From Chromobacteriaceae bacterium (GTDB lineage Bacteria > Pseudomonadota > Gammaproteobacteria > Burkholderiales > Aquaspirillaceae): 6,731 bases of DNA. Made by a program: the position numbers and the translations under genes. The stretch lies in contig JASLDQ010000078.1 of the NCBI GenBank assembly GCA_030151505.1, forward strand, positions 1-6,731, written 5' to 3'. Shown here in pieces: positions 1 through 6,731 of the stretch (its first letter is position 1; each line of letters starts with the position of its first letter). The notes under the pieces are model-generated. The model made no database searches. It saw only the letters and a program-made list of their open reading frames with translations, and was not told the origin of the DNA.

Positions 1-2550
1 GAAGGCCTCGGTCAAGAGGCCGACGCCGAGAATCTTGTTGCGCGGCGAGTACAGCAGGTTGGCGCGCGGAATGTGGGTGGCGCACACCGGCTTGCACTTG
101 CCGCAGCGCAGGCAGTCCTTCACCGACTCGGAAATCTTGCCCAGGTCGGACTGCTCGAGGATCAGGCTTTCCGCGCCCAAGAGTTCGAACGACGGCGTGT
201 AGGCGTTGCGCAGGTCGGCGCCCGGCATCAGCTTGCCCTTGTTGAAGCGGCCCTGCGGGTCGACCTTCTGCTTGTACTCGACGAAGGGACGGATCTCCTC
301 GTCGGACAGGAATTCCAACTTGGTGATGCCGATGCCGTGCTCGCCCGAGATCACCCCGTTGAGCCCGCGCGCCAGTTCCATGATGCGGGCCACCGCCTTG
401 TGGGCGGTCTGCAGCATCTCGTAATCGTCGGAGTTGACCGGCAGGTTGGTGTGGACGTTGCCGTCGCCGGCGTGCATGTGCAGCGCGACGAACACGCGGC
501 CGCGCAGGCGGCGGGCGTGCAGGGCCTTGATCGCCGACAGGATGGCTGCGTCGGTCTTGCCGCCGAACATCGCTTCCAGATCGGCCAGCACCTCGCGTTT
601 CCAGCTCACCCGCAGCACGAAGTCGCGCAGCGCGTGGAACACCGTCGGTGCGAAGGCGTCGGCGTCGCTCTTTTCCAGCGGTGCGGTCGGGTAGAGCAGG
701 GTGTAGCTGTCGAAGCCGGCGTCGAGGTTGTCCAGAATCCACTGCCAGCGGGTCTTGACCGCGCCGACCAGCTCCAGGGCGGAAGCGCGCCGGTCGCCGA
801 TCAGCTCGGACGTCGGCAGGTCGGAGCCGAGCTTGTCCACCGGCAGGCGGCCCTGGAAGAAGGCTTCCAGTTCCTCCAGCAGCTGAACCTTGTTGGCGAT
901 CGACAGCTCGATGTTGATGCGCTCGATCCCGTCGGAGTAGTCACCCAGGCGCGGCAGCGGAATCACCACGTCCTCGTTGATCTTGAACGCGTTGGTGTGC
1001 TTGGCGATGGCGGCGGTGCGGCTGCGGTCGAGCCAGAATTTCTTGCGCGCTTCCGGCGTGGTGGCGATGAAGCCCTCGGCGGTGCGGGCGTTGGCGATCC
1101 TGACCACCTGGCTGGCGGCCTCGCCGACGGCGATCTCGTCGTCCGACACGATGTCGGCCAGCAGCACCATCTTGGGCCGGCCGCGGCCCTTGGCCTTGCT
1201 GGCGTAGCCGACCGCGCGCACATAGCGCCAGTCCAGATGCTCGAGCCCGGCGAGTTGCACGCTCGGGTGGGCATCAAGGTAGTTCTTGATCTCGACGATG
1301 GCCGGGGTGGCGCGGCTGACTTCGCCGAAGAATTCCAGGCACACGGTGCGGATGTGGTTCGGCATGCGGTGCAGGATGAAGCGCGCCGAAGTGATGATGC
1401 CGTCGGTGCCTTCCTTCTGCACGCCGGGCAGGCCGGCGAGGAACTTGTCGGTCACGTCCTTGCCCAGTCCCACCTTGCGGAAGGCCTGGCCCGGGATTTC
1501 CAGCATCTCCTCGGACAGTTTGGTCTTGCCGTCCGGGCTGTGGCGGGTGAGGCGGAAACGGGCCACTTCGGCGTCGTGGATCTTGCCGAGGTTGTGGCCG
1601 ACGCGCTCGACCAAGAGCCAGTTGCCGTCCGGGTCGACCATGCGCCAGCTGGCGAGGTTGTCCAGCGCGGTACCCCACAGCACGGCCTTCTTGCCGCCGG
1701 CGTTCATCGCCACGTTGCCGCCGATGCAGGAGGCTTCGATCGAGGTCGGGTCGACCGCGAACACGAGGCCGGCGGCGTCGGCCGCCTCGGCCACCCGCTT
1801 GGTGACCACGCCGGCGCCGCACTGGATGGTGGCGACCTTGTGGTCGACGCCGGGCAGGTCGAGGTATTCGACGCCATTGTGGCGGTCGAGCTTCTCAGTG
1901 TTGATGACGGCCGAATACGGCGTCAGCGGAATCGCGCCGCCGGTGTAACAGGTGCCACCCCCGCGCGGAATGATGGTCAGCCCGATTTCGAAGCAGGCGG
2001 CGACCAGCCCGGCGATCTCGTCCTCGCTGTCGGGGTTGAGTACGACGAAGGGGAACTCGATGCGCCAGTCGGTCGCATCGGTGGCGTGGCTGACGCGCGC
2101 CAGCCCGTCGAAGCAGATGTTGTCCTTGCGGGTGATGCCGGCCAGCCGCTTGTGGATGCGGTGGCGTAGTTCGGCGGTGTCGGCGAATTCGCGCTCGAAG
2201 GTGTCGACCGCGGCGTGGCTGGCGGCCAGCAGCGCGTCGACATGCTCGTTGCCGGCGCGGCGGGCGGCGATTTCGCCCAGACGGTGGCGCATCGCCCCGA
2301 CCAGCTGGCTCAGCCGGTTGCGGTTTTCCAGCAGGTCGTCCTGCAGATAGGGGTTGCGCTTCACCACCCAGATGTCGCCCAGCACCTCGAACAGCATGCG
2401 GGCCGAGCGGCCGGTGCGGCGTTCGGCCCGCAGCACGTTGAGCATCTGCCACATGTCCTCGCCCAGCAGGCGGACGACGATTTCGCGGTCGGAGAACGAG
2501 GTGTAGTTGTAGGGGATTTCGCGCAGGCGGTGGACTTCGGGAGCTGTCAT
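1..2550 (-). CDS. DUF3683-type FAD-binding oxidoreductase with 4Fe-4S motif (3' end outside window)
   Basis: Partial gene: 850 codons run without a stop from the ATG at 2550-2548 to the window edge. The order resembles a GlcD-GlcF-like fusion. The N-terminus ([18 protein letters not shown], from about residue 8) looks like DUF3683. A PCMH-type FAD domain follows from about residue 165, with [11 protein letters not shown] at 195-205 and [13 protein letters not shown] at 274-286. A FAD-oxidase_C region contains [10 protein letters not shown] (691-700), SGEHGIG (735-741) and NKGK (770-773). A ferredoxin-like motif C813-x2-C816-x2-C819-x3-C823 follows. Relatives are FAD/Fe-S 2-hydroxyacid dehydrogenases (GlcD/GlcF, Dld-II, YdiJ), which oxidise substrates such as D-lactate, glycolate or D-2-hydroxyglutarate and pass electrons on through Fe-S centres. 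I recall family members of well over 1000 residues, so a further cysteine-rich part is expected beyond position 1. The substrate cannot be read from the sequence. The start is chosen by the conserved N-terminus; no clear Shine-Dalgarno precedes it. Family assignment is strong, exact function open. Confidence 0.93.
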   Translation of the reverse strand, partial: MTAPEVHRLREIPYNYTSFSDREIVVRLLGEDMWQMLNVLRAERRTGRSARMLFEVLGDIWVVKRNPYLQDDLLENRNRLSQLVGAMRHRLGEIAARRAGNEHVDALLAASHAAVDTFEREFADTAELRHRIHKRLAGITRKDNICFDGLARVSHATDATDWRIEFPFVVLNPDSEDEIAGLVAACFEIGLTIIPRGGGTCYTGGAIPLTPYSAVINTEKLDRHNGVEYLDLPGVDHKVATIQCGAGVVTKRVAEAADAAGLVFAVDPTSIEASCIGGNVAMNAGGKKAVLWGTALDNLASWRMVDPDGNWLLVERVGHNLGKIHDAEVARFRLTRHSPDGKTKLSEEMLEIPGQAFRKVGLGKDVTDKFLAGLPGVQKEGTDGIITSARFILHRMPNHIRTVCLEFFGEVSRATPAIVEIKNYLDAHPSVQLAGLEHLDWRYVRAVGYASKAKGRGRPKMVLLADIVSDDEIAVGEAASQVVRIANARTAEGFIATTPEARKKFWLDRSRTAAIAKHTNAFKINEDVVIPLPRLGDYSDGIERINIELSIANKVQLLEELEAFFQGRLPVDKLGSDLPTSELIGDRRASALELVGAVKTRWQWILDNLDAGFDSYTLLYPTAPLEKSDADAFAPTVFHALRDFVLRVSWKREVLADLEAMFGGKTDAAILSAIKALHARRLRGRVFVALHMHAGDGNVHTNLPVNSDDYEMLQTAHKAVARIMELARGLNGVISGEHGIGITKLEFLSDEEIRPFVEYKQKVDPQGRFNKGKLMPGADLRNAYTPSFELLGAESLILEQSDLGKISESVKDCLRCGKCKPVCATHIPRANLLYSPRNKILGVGLLTEAF

Positions 2551-2584
2551 CGGGGGGTGCTGCGTAGGATGAAAAATAGCTTTG

Positions 2585-2613
2585 ATTCTAACCGATTGTT
2601 GCGATGCGAAAAA
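2585..2613 (-). promoter_or_regulatory. Candidate sigma70 promoter of the FAD oxidoreductase gene
   Basis: Read on the minus strand, TAGAAT (plus-strand 2590-2585) matches the -10 consensus at 5 of 6 positions. At 17 bp spacing the -35 position (2613-2608) reads TTTTTC, a poor match. Transcription would begin near 2578, giving a leader of about 28 nt before the ATG at 2550. The local sequence is clearly more AT-rich than the surrounding genes, which fits a promoter, but this is a prediction by eye. Confidence 0.35.
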
Positions 2614-2628
2614 CTGCGAGGCCGATAA

Positions 2629-2660
2629 GGAAAATCGCGGCGCGGAAAGTGCGGTTTTCC
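2629..2660. repeat. Imperfect inverted repeat in the divergent intergenic region
   Basis: The arm GGAAAATCGC (2629-2638) is complementary to GCGGTTTTCC (2651-2660), with one T-G mismatch that would be a wobble pair in RNA, around a 12-nt centre. No T-tract follows on either strand, so it is unlikely to be an intrinsic terminator. Its place between two divergent start codons would suit an operator or a structured leader. No regulator gene is in the window, and chance similarity is possible. Confidence 0.4.
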
Positions 2661-2689
2661 ATGACGGGTGTTTTGCCCGGCGGGGCACG

Positions 2690-2695
2690 GATAAT
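2690..2695 (+). promoter_or_regulatory. Candidate -10 element upstream of the GST gene
   Basis: GATAAT matches the TATAAT consensus at 5 of 6 positions and would place a transcript start near 2702, about 60 nt before the GST start codon. No convincing -35 hexamer lies 16-18 bp upstream and there is no extended -10 TG, so the call is weak. It could depend on an activator. Confidence 0.28.
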
Positions 2696-2754
2696 CCTTG
2701 GGCATGAATGGCCAATCCCGGCTAAAACCAAGCATGTCGCTGCATTTTTGATCC

Positions 2755-2758
2755 GGAG
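2755..2758 (+). promoter_or_regulatory. Ribosome binding site of the GST gene
   Basis: GGAG ends 6 nt before the ATG at 2765, a normal Shine-Dalgarno spacing. It supports this ATG as the start, as does the immediate thioredoxin-fold beta strand (IRLYGL). Confidence 0.7.
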
Positions 2759-2764
2759 TCGCCG

Positions 2765-3415
2765 ATGATCCGCCTCTATGGCCTGTCGCTCAGCAATTAC
2801 TACAACAAGGTCAAGCTGGCCTTGCTGGAAAAGGGGCTGCCCTTCGACGAGGTGAAAGCCCGGCCGTCGCAGGACAGCGAGGTGCTGGCCAAGTCCCCGA
2901 TGGGCAAGATTCCGTGGATCGAATCGAACGGGCTGGTGCTGGCCGAGTCGCAGCCGATTATCGAGTGGCTGGAGGAAACACAGCCGGCGGTGCCGCTGTA
3001 TCCGGCCGATCCGGCGGCGCGCGGCAGGGTGCGCGAGCTGGTGCAGCTGCTCGAACTGTATTGCGTCACACCCTGCGGGCCCTGGGCCTGGCACTGGTTC
3101 TTCGGGGCGCCGCTGCGGGACGAAAACCGGGACGAGCAGCGCGCGCAGATCGATCGCGGTCTGGCGGCTCTCGACCGGCTGGCGCGCTGCGGGCCATGGC
3201 TGGCCGGCGAGGCCTTCGGGCTGGCCGACATCGCGGGCGTGGTCCACCTGCCATGGCTGCGCGAAGCCTATCAGGGCATTTGCGGCGCCGACCCCTTGCT
3301 GCCTTACCCGCGCCTGACGGTCTGGCTCGAACTGGCGTCGGCGCGTCCGCACGCGGCGCGCGTGCTGGGCGACCGGGCGGCGATGCTGGCGATGTTGCGG
3401 GAAAGGCAGGGGTGA
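2765..3415 (+). CDS. Glutathione S-transferase family protein
   Basis: Complete 216-residue protein, the usual length of a cytosolic GST. The N-terminal thioredoxin-like domain (about 1-78) starts MIRLYGLSLSNYYNKVKLAL. S10 or the nearby tyrosines sit where the glutathione-activating residue is usually found. KIPWIE carries the expected cis-proline (P50), and the E61-S62 pair in LAESQPIIEWLE is the classic contact for the gamma-glutamyl group of glutathione. The all-helical C-terminal domain (about 85-210) contains GEAFGLADIAGV (148-159), the N-capping box region with D155. The family conjugates or reduces substrates with glutathione in the cytosol; the substrate here is unknown. A tryptophan-rich stretch (PCGPWAWHWFF, 103-113) may line the substrate pocket; this is inference. 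It is divergent from the FAD oxidoreductase and 138 bp upstream of the transporter, with no visible terminator between. Confidence 0.93.
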   Translation: MIRLYGLSLSNYYNKVKLALLEKGLPFDEVKARPSQDSEVLAKSPMGKIPWIESNGLVLAESQPIIEWLEETQPAVPLYPADPAARGRVRELVQLLELYCVTPCGPWAWHWFFGAPLRDENRDEQRAQIDRGLAALDRLARCGPWLAGEAFGLADIAGVVHLPWLREAYQGICGADPLLPYPRLTVWLELASARPHAARVLGDRAAMLAMLRERQG

Positions 3416-3492
3416 TCGGCTGATTCGCCCGGATGGAGTGGAGGATTTATCCGTCAGCGAACGATTTTGCAGATTTATGTCACGTTTCCACC

Positions 3493-3521
3493 TTGCGGCG
3501 ATGGAGCGGGCTCGCCACAAT
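3493..3521 (+). promoter_or_regulatory. Candidate promoter of the NSS transporter
   Basis: TTGCGG (3493-3498) and CACAAT (3516-3521) are separated by 17 bp. They match the sigma70 consensus hexamers at 3 of 6 and 4 of 6 positions. A start near 3528 would give a leader of roughly 25 nt. It sits in the 138-bp gap after the GST stop codon, where no terminator is visible, so readthrough from the GST gene may add to transcription. Confidence 0.4.
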
Positions 3522-3553
3522 CCGCGCCCATTCCCAACTCTTGAAGAATCGCC

Positions 3554-4921
3554 ATGAGCCAGACTTCAACACCGGTCAAACGCGACGGCTTTACCAGCTC
3601 GTTCGGCGTGTTGGCCGCCACACTGGGCTCCGCCGTGGGCCTGGGCAACATCTGGAAGTTCCCCTATCTGACCGGCGCCAACGGCGGCGCGAGCTTTCTG
3701 CTGGTCTACCTGCTGGCGACCCTGCTGGTCGGCCTGCCGATCATGATCAACGAAATCATGCTGGGGCGTCGCGCCAAGGCCAACCCGGTATCGGCGCTGG
3801 AACGCCTGGCCCCCAAGGGCCGGCCGTGGTGGCTGGTCGGGCTGATGGGCGGCATCGCCGCTTTCCTGGTGATGGCCTTCTATTCCGAAGTTGCCGGCTG
3901 GGTGTTCGCCTATATTTTCAAGTCCGCCACCGGACAGGTGCTGTCCAGCAGCCCTGCCGTCACCGGCGCCGCCTTCGAGGCGATGATCAAGAGTCCGCTG
4001 GAATCGCTGCTGTGGCAGTGGGCGGTGCTGGCGCTGGTCGGGGCCATTTTGCTGATGGGCGTGGCGCGCGGCATCGAGGCGGTGACCAAGCGGCTGATGC
4101 CGGTGCTGTTCATCCTGTTGCTGCTGATCTGCGTGCGCAGCCTGACCTTGCCGGGCGCGAGCGCTGGCCTGCATTTCCTGTTCGCGCCCGATTTTTCCAA
4201 GATCAACGCCGGTGTGGTGCTGACCGCGCTGGGGCTGGCGTTCTTCAAGCTGTCGGTCGGCATCGGCAGCATGATTACCTACGGCAGCTACTTCCGCGAC
4301 GAGCAGAACATCCCGGCCACGGCCTCGCGGGTGATGCTGGCCGACCTGACCGTGTCGATGCTGGCCGGCATCGCGGTGTTTCCGGCGGTGTTCGCGCTCG
4401 GCTTCGAGCCGGCGGCAGGACCGTCGCTGCTGTTCATCACCATCCCGGCGGTGTTCGCCAACATGCCGGGCGGTTCCGTGTTTCTGGTGGTGTTCTTCGT
4501 GCTGGCCGCGATTGCCGCCACCGGCGCGATGCTGTCGATGCTGGAAGTGCCGGTGGTGGTGCTGACCGAACGCTTCAAGTGGTCGCGTGCGCGGTCGGTG
4601 CTGGTCTGTGTGCTGCTGCTGGCCGTCACCGGAACGACGGCGGCGCTGTCCAACAGCACGCTGGCCGACGTCAAGCCATTCGGCATGACCTTCTTCGATC
4701 TGTACGACTATCTCAGCTCGAATATCCTGATGCCCTTGTCCGGCATCCTGCTGTGCGTGTTCACCGGCTGGGTGTGGGGGCGCAAGGAAGTCGAGGCCGA
4801 GCTGGGCAATCACGGCAAGCTGGACAACCGTCGCCTAGTGGCGGTCGGCTTCCTGCTGTTGCGCTGGGTGTCGCCCATCCTGACCGCGGTGGTGATGCTC
4901 AAGGGGATCGGGCTGGTCTGA
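3554..4921 (+). CDS. Sodium-dependent transporter, neurotransmitter:sodium symporter (NSS/SLC6) family
   Basis: Complete 455-residue inner-membrane protein. Hydrophobic segments suggest 11 transmembrane helices, the usual bacterial NSS layout (for example TnaT and MhsT), with a 15-residue cytosolic N-terminus. TM1 has the family signature GSAVGLGNIWKFPYL (25-39) followed by NGGASF; TM6 has FFKLSVGIGSMITYGSYF (230-247). Family members usually import amino acids with Na+. Aligned by eye to LeuT, the substrate and gate positions are kept: Y110 (LeuT Y108), K35 (R30), D385 (D404). Several ion-site positions differ: K232 (T254), D264 (N286), L228 (Q250), S268 (E290), G324-A325 (T354-S355). Coupling may therefore not be classic two-sodium. 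The start has only a weak upstream GAAG, but it places TM1 correctly. A strong terminator follows the stop by about 40 bp, ending this unit. The substrate is not predictable here; an amino acid is most likely. Confidence 0.95.
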   Translation: MSQTSTPVKRDGFTSSFGVLAATLGSAVGLGNIWKFPYLTGANGGASFLLVYLLATLLVGLPIMINEIMLGRRAKANPVSALERLAPKGRPWWLVGLMGGIAAFLVMAFYSEVAGWVFAYIFKSATGQVLSSSPAVTGAAFEAMIKSPLESLLWQWAVLALVGAILLMGVARGIEAVTKRLMPVLFILLLLICVRSLTLPGASAGLHFLFAPDFSKINAGVVLTALGLAFFKLSVGIGSMITYGSYFRDEQNIPATASRVMLADLTVSMLAGIAVFPAVFALGFEPAAGPSLLFITIPAVFANMPGGSVFLVVFFVLAAIAATGAMLSMLEVPVVVLTERFKWSRARSVLVCVLLLAVTGTTAALSNSTLADVKPFGMTFFDLYDYLSSNILMPLSGILLCVFTGWVWGRKEVEAELGNHGKLDNRRLVAVGFLLLRWVSPILTAVVMLKGIGLV

Positions 4922-4959
4922 TTCCCGCAGCCCGCTGGCGCGGGGCGCATGTTTCACCG

Positions 4960-4989
4960 ACGGGTCGGCTTGTGCCGGCCCGTTTTTTT
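4960..4989 (+). terminator. Rho-independent terminator after the NSS transporter
   Basis: ACGGGTCGGC (4960-4969) pairs over 10 bp, with one T-G wobble, with GCCGGCCCGT (4974-4983) around a TTGT loop. A run of seven T residues (4983-4989) follows directly. It lies about 40 bp after the transporter stop codon and separates that transcript from the downstream sensor gene. Confidence 0.93.
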
Positions 4990-5091
4990 GATTGTTTCGC
5001 GGGTATTTCATCCTTTTGGCATTTGCTGGGTGGACGATCGCCGTTGCAATGTCGATGATGAATTGAACTGTTTGCCGGAAACCGCCACCGA

Positions 5092-6731
5092 ATGATCATG
5101 TGCCGATTTATCCATGCCAAGACCGATGACGTCCGCCGGCGTCGCCGCCACTGGCTGATGCTGAGTGCCTGCCTGTTTTGTCTGGTGCTGGGCGGCCTGG
5201 GCTATCTGCTGTTGCGCATCGACGCGGCCGAGACGCAGCTTGAAATCGACCGTCTGGGCGAACAGGCCGGACGGGCGGTGGGAGAAGTCAATCGCCGGCT
5301 CGAGCAGGACACCCGCAATCTGGTGACCACCGGCCGCTTCATCGAGCAGATCGGCAATCCGGACGGCTGGCAGTTCACGTCTTTCGTCTCGCCTTATCTC
5401 GACCGTTACGAACGTTTTCTGTGGGCGGAGCTGGACGGGCCGTCCGGCTACATGCTCAAGCCGCATTCCTCGACCCGCGTGATCCACGTCGCTCCGGCCA
5501 GCCAGAGCGCCAGTCTCGAAGGCGTGGATGTCCTGACGCACCATCGCGCCCTGCTGGAGGCCGCCAGCCATACCGGCCGCGTGGTGGTGTCCGATCCGAC
5601 CCGGTTTCTGCATGGCGGCGAGGAGCGCACCGGTTTCGTGGCAGCCGTGGCGGTGCGGGAAAGCGCCAGCCCCGGCGACGTCGGCCGCCTGCGCGGTTTC
5701 GTGGTGACCTCCTACGGCATGGATTCGCTGACGGCGTTGATCGGCAAGGTGGTCGCGCCCTACGGGATGACGCTGGCGAGTCTGGACCTGCGCGACACCC
5801 GGCAGCCGGGCGAAGCGGCACTGCGCGACGGCATGCTGCACTATCGCGATACCCTGAACCTAGGGACGCGCCATCTGCAGGTCGCGCTTCAGGCCCCCCT
5901 GGTCGTGCACGGCGGGTCGAGCCGGTGGCTCGGCTGGCTGGCGGCGGCAGGGGGGGCGGCAATGGTGGCATGTCTGTTCTACATCCTCGTCAGCCGGCGC
6001 GACTATGCCGAAAATATCGCCAGCCGGCGGCTGCAGGATTTGCGGCAGGCGCGCCACTACCTGAATGACGTACTGCGTTCGGCTTCCAGTGTCGCCATCA
6101 TTTCGACCGATCTGCAGGGGCGCATCCAGTTGTTCAACCATGGGGCGGAGCTGTTGCTGGGCTATCTGGCCGAAGACGTGGTCGACAAGCAGACCCCGCT
6201 GCTGTTTCACGATGCGGCCGAGGTGGCGGCGCGCCAGCACGAACTGCAGGCCGAGTTTGCCCGGACGCTGGACGGTATCGGAGTCTGGACGACCGTGGCG
6301 GCGCTGAAGGGAAGCGAGACCCGGCGCTGGACCTTCCTGCGCCGCGACGGCGCGCGCCGCCGGGTGGATCTGACCGTCAACCGGCTGGACGATCTCAAGG
6401 GGGTCTGCATCGGCTTTCTGGGCGTGGCGACCGACGTGACCGAGCAGGAACGTTCGACGCTGGCTTTGCAGGAGCGTGACCGCCTGCTGGCCAAGCTGTC
6501 CGAGAACGTACCGGGGGTTATCTACCAGTTCCAGCTCCACCCGGACGGACGCACCGCCTTTCCCTATGCCAGCGCAATGCTCCGCGATCTCTACCATCTG
6601 GAGCCGCAGGCGGTTCGCGACGATGCCCGGCCCGCCTTCGCCCTGATACACCCTGACGACCTGTCCGCCGTGATGGACAGCATCGACCAGTCGGCGGCCG
6701 CGCTGACGGTCTGGCGGGCCGATTTCCGCGT
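5092..6731 (+). CDS. Membrane sensor: CHASE domain and two PAS domains (3' end outside window)
   Basis: Partial gene; 546 codons are open to the window edge. An Arg-rich cytosolic start (R15-R19) precedes TM1 (about 21-41). The periplasmic part (about 42-275) looks like a CHASE ligand-sensing domain: WQFTSFVSPYLDRYERF (93-109), VVSDPTRF near 165-172, TGFVAAVAV (180-188) and LRGFVV (200-205). TM2 is about 279-300, then a short linker helix. PAS1 (about 324-452) contains SVAIISTDLQGRIQLFNHGAE and ends with a PAC-like VATDVTEQE. PAS2 starts near 465 (ENVPGVIYQF) and has the PAS_3-type HPDD at 520-523. Such proteins sense small molecules outside and signal through a C-terminal GGDEF, GGDEF-EAL or histidine kinase domain; which one is not visible. 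The start is uncertain: ATG 5092 or in-frame ATG 5098, with an in-frame TGA at 5059-5061 and no strong Shine-Dalgarno. It is transcribed separately from the transporter, behind its terminator. Confidence 0.9.
   Translation, partial: MIMCRFIHAKTDDVRRRRRHWLMLSACLFCLVLGGLGYLLLRIDAAETQLEIDRLGEQAGRAVGEVNRRLEQDTRNLVTTGRFIEQIGNPDGWQFTSFVSPYLDRYERFLWAELDGPSGYMLKPHSSTRVIHVAPASQSASLEGVDVLTHHRALLEAASHTGRVVVSDPTRFLHGGEERTGFVAAVAVRESASPGDVGRLRGFVVTSYGMDSLTALIGKVVAPYGMTLASLDLRDTRQPGEAALRDGMLHYRDTLNLGTRHLQVALQAPLVVHGGSSRWLGWLAAAGGAAMVACLFYILVSRRDYAENIASRRLQDLRQARHYLNDVLRSASSVAIISTDLQGRIQLFNHGAELLLGYLAEDVVDKQTPLLFHDAAEVAARQHELQAEFARTLDGIGVWTTVAALKGSETRRWTFLRRDGARRRVDLTVNRLDDLKGVCIGFLGVATDVTEQERSTLALQERDRLLAKLSENVPGVIYQFQLHPDGRTAFPYASAMLRDLYHLEPQAVRDDARPAFALIHPDDLSAVMDSIDQSAAALTVWRADFR

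Noticed and set aside
73..2169. A 698-codon open frame on the plus strand, fully antisense to the FAD oxidoreductase.
   Set aside because: Its composition (rich in G, A, V, H, D, R) shows no domain or motif, while the opposite strand encodes recognisable FAD and Fe-S motifs throughout. Long antisense open frames are common in G+C-rich DNA.
2588..3520. A 310-codon minus-strand frame opposite the GST gene.
   Set aside because: It is low-complexity (Arg, Gln, Pro) and opposite a clear GST. It ends in the promoter region of the minus-strand gene.
3566..4813. A 415-codon minus-strand frame opposite the transporter.
   Set aside because: It is dominated by Gln, His, Arg and Gly, typical of the antisense of a hydrophobic GC-rich gene, with no known domain.
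5016..5028. TGGCATTTGC resembling a sigma54 promoter upstream of the sensor gene.
   Set aside because: The conserved GG and GC elements are too close together; the sigma54 consensus needs about five more bases between them.
5023..5050. TTGCTG and TGCAAT at 16-bp spacing as a sigma70 promoter for the sensor.
   Set aside because: Only 3 of 6 and 4 of 6 consensus matches, with nothing else to support it; not distinguishable from chance.
3433..5058. A 541-codon plus-strand frame overlapping the transporter and its terminator.
   Set aside because: It is a frame shadow of the NSS gene: rich in Arg, Gly and Ala, with no hydrophobic pattern or motif, and it runs through the terminator.
5008..5841. 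A 277-codon minus-strand frame opposite the sensor gene.
   Set aside because: The plus strand encodes continuous TM, CHASE and PAS features here; the minus frame has no motif.

Overview
The window is G+C-rich chromosomal DNA (roughly two thirds G+C by eye) that looks like a betaproteobacterium. A member of the Neisseriales (Chromobacterium-like group) is my best guess, from the style of the large DUF3683-type flavoprotein and the strong GC bias at third codon positions. This is inference; there is no rRNA or other marker gene. I see no mobile element, tRNA, rRNA, CRISPR array or prophage gene.

There are four genes. (1) Positions 1-2550, minus strand: the first 850 residues of a very large FAD- and Fe-S-containing dehydrogenase (DUF3683 + FAD_binding_4 + FAD-oxidase_C + 4Fe-4S), whose 3' end lies left of the window. 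(2) Positions 2765-3415, plus strand: a complete 216-aa glutathione S-transferase-family protein, divergent from gene 1. (3) Positions 3554-4921, plus strand: a complete 455-aa transporter of the neurotransmitter:sodium symporter (NSS) family, followed by a textbook rho-independent terminator at 4960-4989. (4) Positions 5092-6731, plus strand: the first 546 residues of a membrane-bound sensor (TM - periplasmic CHASE domain - TM - PAS - PAS), with its output domain right of the window.

The intergenic gaps are short. The 214-bp divergent region 2551-2764 holds candidate -10 elements facing both ways and an imperfect inverted repeat. The 138-bp gap 3416-3553 holds a candidate promoter for the transporter. 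The 170-bp gap 4922-5091 holds the terminator. Genes 2 and 3 could be partly co-transcribed because no terminator is visible between them. Gene 4 is a separate unit behind the terminator. The four genes do not form an obvious pathway, and the region reads as ordinary core or near-core chromosome. I found no convincing evidence of an undescribed multi-gene system. The points most worth checking are substitutions at the predicted ion sites of the NSS transporter, the unknown substrate of the giant flavoprotein, and the unseen output of the CHASE/PAS sensor.
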